Below, piece by piece: positions 63,820 to 64,000 of a stretch of DNA of 64,000 nt. The notes under the pieces were generated by a model, which saw nothing but the letters and a program-made list of their open reading frames with translations, searched no databases and was not told the origin of the DNA. This DNA comes from Pseudorhodoplanes sp. (GTDB lineage Bacteria > Pseudomonadota > Alphaproteobacteria > Rhizobiales > Xanthobacteraceae): the NCBI GenBank assembly GCA_032027085.1, contig JAVSMS010000001.1:4441730-4505729 (forward strand), read 5' to 3'. The translations under genes and the position numbers were made by a program. Position 1 is the stretch's first letter. Every line of letters begins with the position of its first letter.

Positions 63820-64000
63820 TCAGCATGCTTTCGCGGCAGCTGCAACGGCTTTGACAATTTCCGCAGTGTCGGGGAAATGGCCCTGCACGCGCTTGGCCAC
63901 GACCTGGCCGCCGACCCGCACCTCGAGGATGCCGCCCCCGCCAAGACAACGGAAGGATTTAAATCTTATGAGATGATCGACTTGCGCATTCACCCGTTGC
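63820..64000 (-). CDS. Rdx-like (SelW/SelT/SelH-type) protein, C-terminal part, 5' end outside window
   Basis: An open frame of 59 codons plus stop running out of the window. The end reads CLGGGGILEVRVGGQVVAKR, then GHFPDTAEIVKAVAAAAKAC, which fits the C-terminal half of the Rdx family (GxGGxxEVxVxG...FPxxxEI). The redox C-x-x-C would be further upstream, outside the window. The 109 bases between it and yccF hold nothing I can support. Confidence 0.5.
   Translation of the reverse strand, partial: QRVNAQVDHLIRFKSFRCLGGGGILEVRVGGQVVAKRVQGHFPDTAEIVKAVAAAAKAC

Overview
The window looks like chromosome from a GC-rich alphaproteobacterium of the order Hyphomicrobiales (Rhizobiales), probably near Nitrobacteraceae/Xanthobacteraceae. 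The grounds are the Caulobacter-like flagellar set with FliX, FlbT and FlaF, a DksA-type protein that has lost most zinc cysteines, a thioredoxin-reductase-like ferredoxin-NADP reductase, a FixK/FNR box in front of a hemN gene, perfect CtrA-type boxes, and interspersed REP-like palindromes of the kind common in these bacteria. I saw no rRNA, tRNA, CRISPR array, IS element or prophage.

Layout. 1-16 kb is a flagellar island: the end of flgG, then flgA-flgH; a dksA-like gene and fliX on the minus strand; flgI-flgJ-flgN; a small unknown gene; two 504-residue flagellins; flbT-flaF; and convergent flgE-flgK-flgL. 16-21.6 kb holds an exported msrA-msrB pair, a MoxR ATPase, an FAD oxidoreductase, a SixA-type phosphatase, a universal stress protein and a membrane protein. 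21.6-28 kb has two paralogous crescentin-like coiled-coil genes around a ferritin-like gene and small secreted proteins. 28-44 kb is mixed: a RecD-like helicase, a Kef-type antiporter, hemN, a flavocytochrome c sulfide dehydrogenase-like flavoprotein, a VWA/CoxE protein, PilZ, an SGNH hydrolase, LysR, a ferredoxin and its reductase, and an Hpt protein. 44.5-49 kb is one 1520-residue membrane-anchored helical protein resembling the growth-pole-ring proteins of polar-growing rhizobia. 49-64 kb is chromosomal housekeeping: AraC, mlaE-mlaF-mlaD, a dipeptide epimerase, MFS, a threonine dehydratase, CHAD, a metallophosphatase, a GT21-like glycosyltransferase, LysE, SDR, YccF and the end of an Rdx-like gene.

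How it fits together. Hook and ring genes (flgI; flgE-flgK-flgL) each have a sigma-54-type promoter with an FlbD/ftr-like dyad about 95-105 bp upstream. Four perfect TTAA-N7-TTAA boxes sit in front of fliX, the second flagellin, one crescentin-like gene and the giant growth-pole-like gene. This suggests that one CtrA-type cell-cycle input is shared by flagellar assembly, cell shape and polar growth. That link is inferred from sequence alone and is the most interesting result here.
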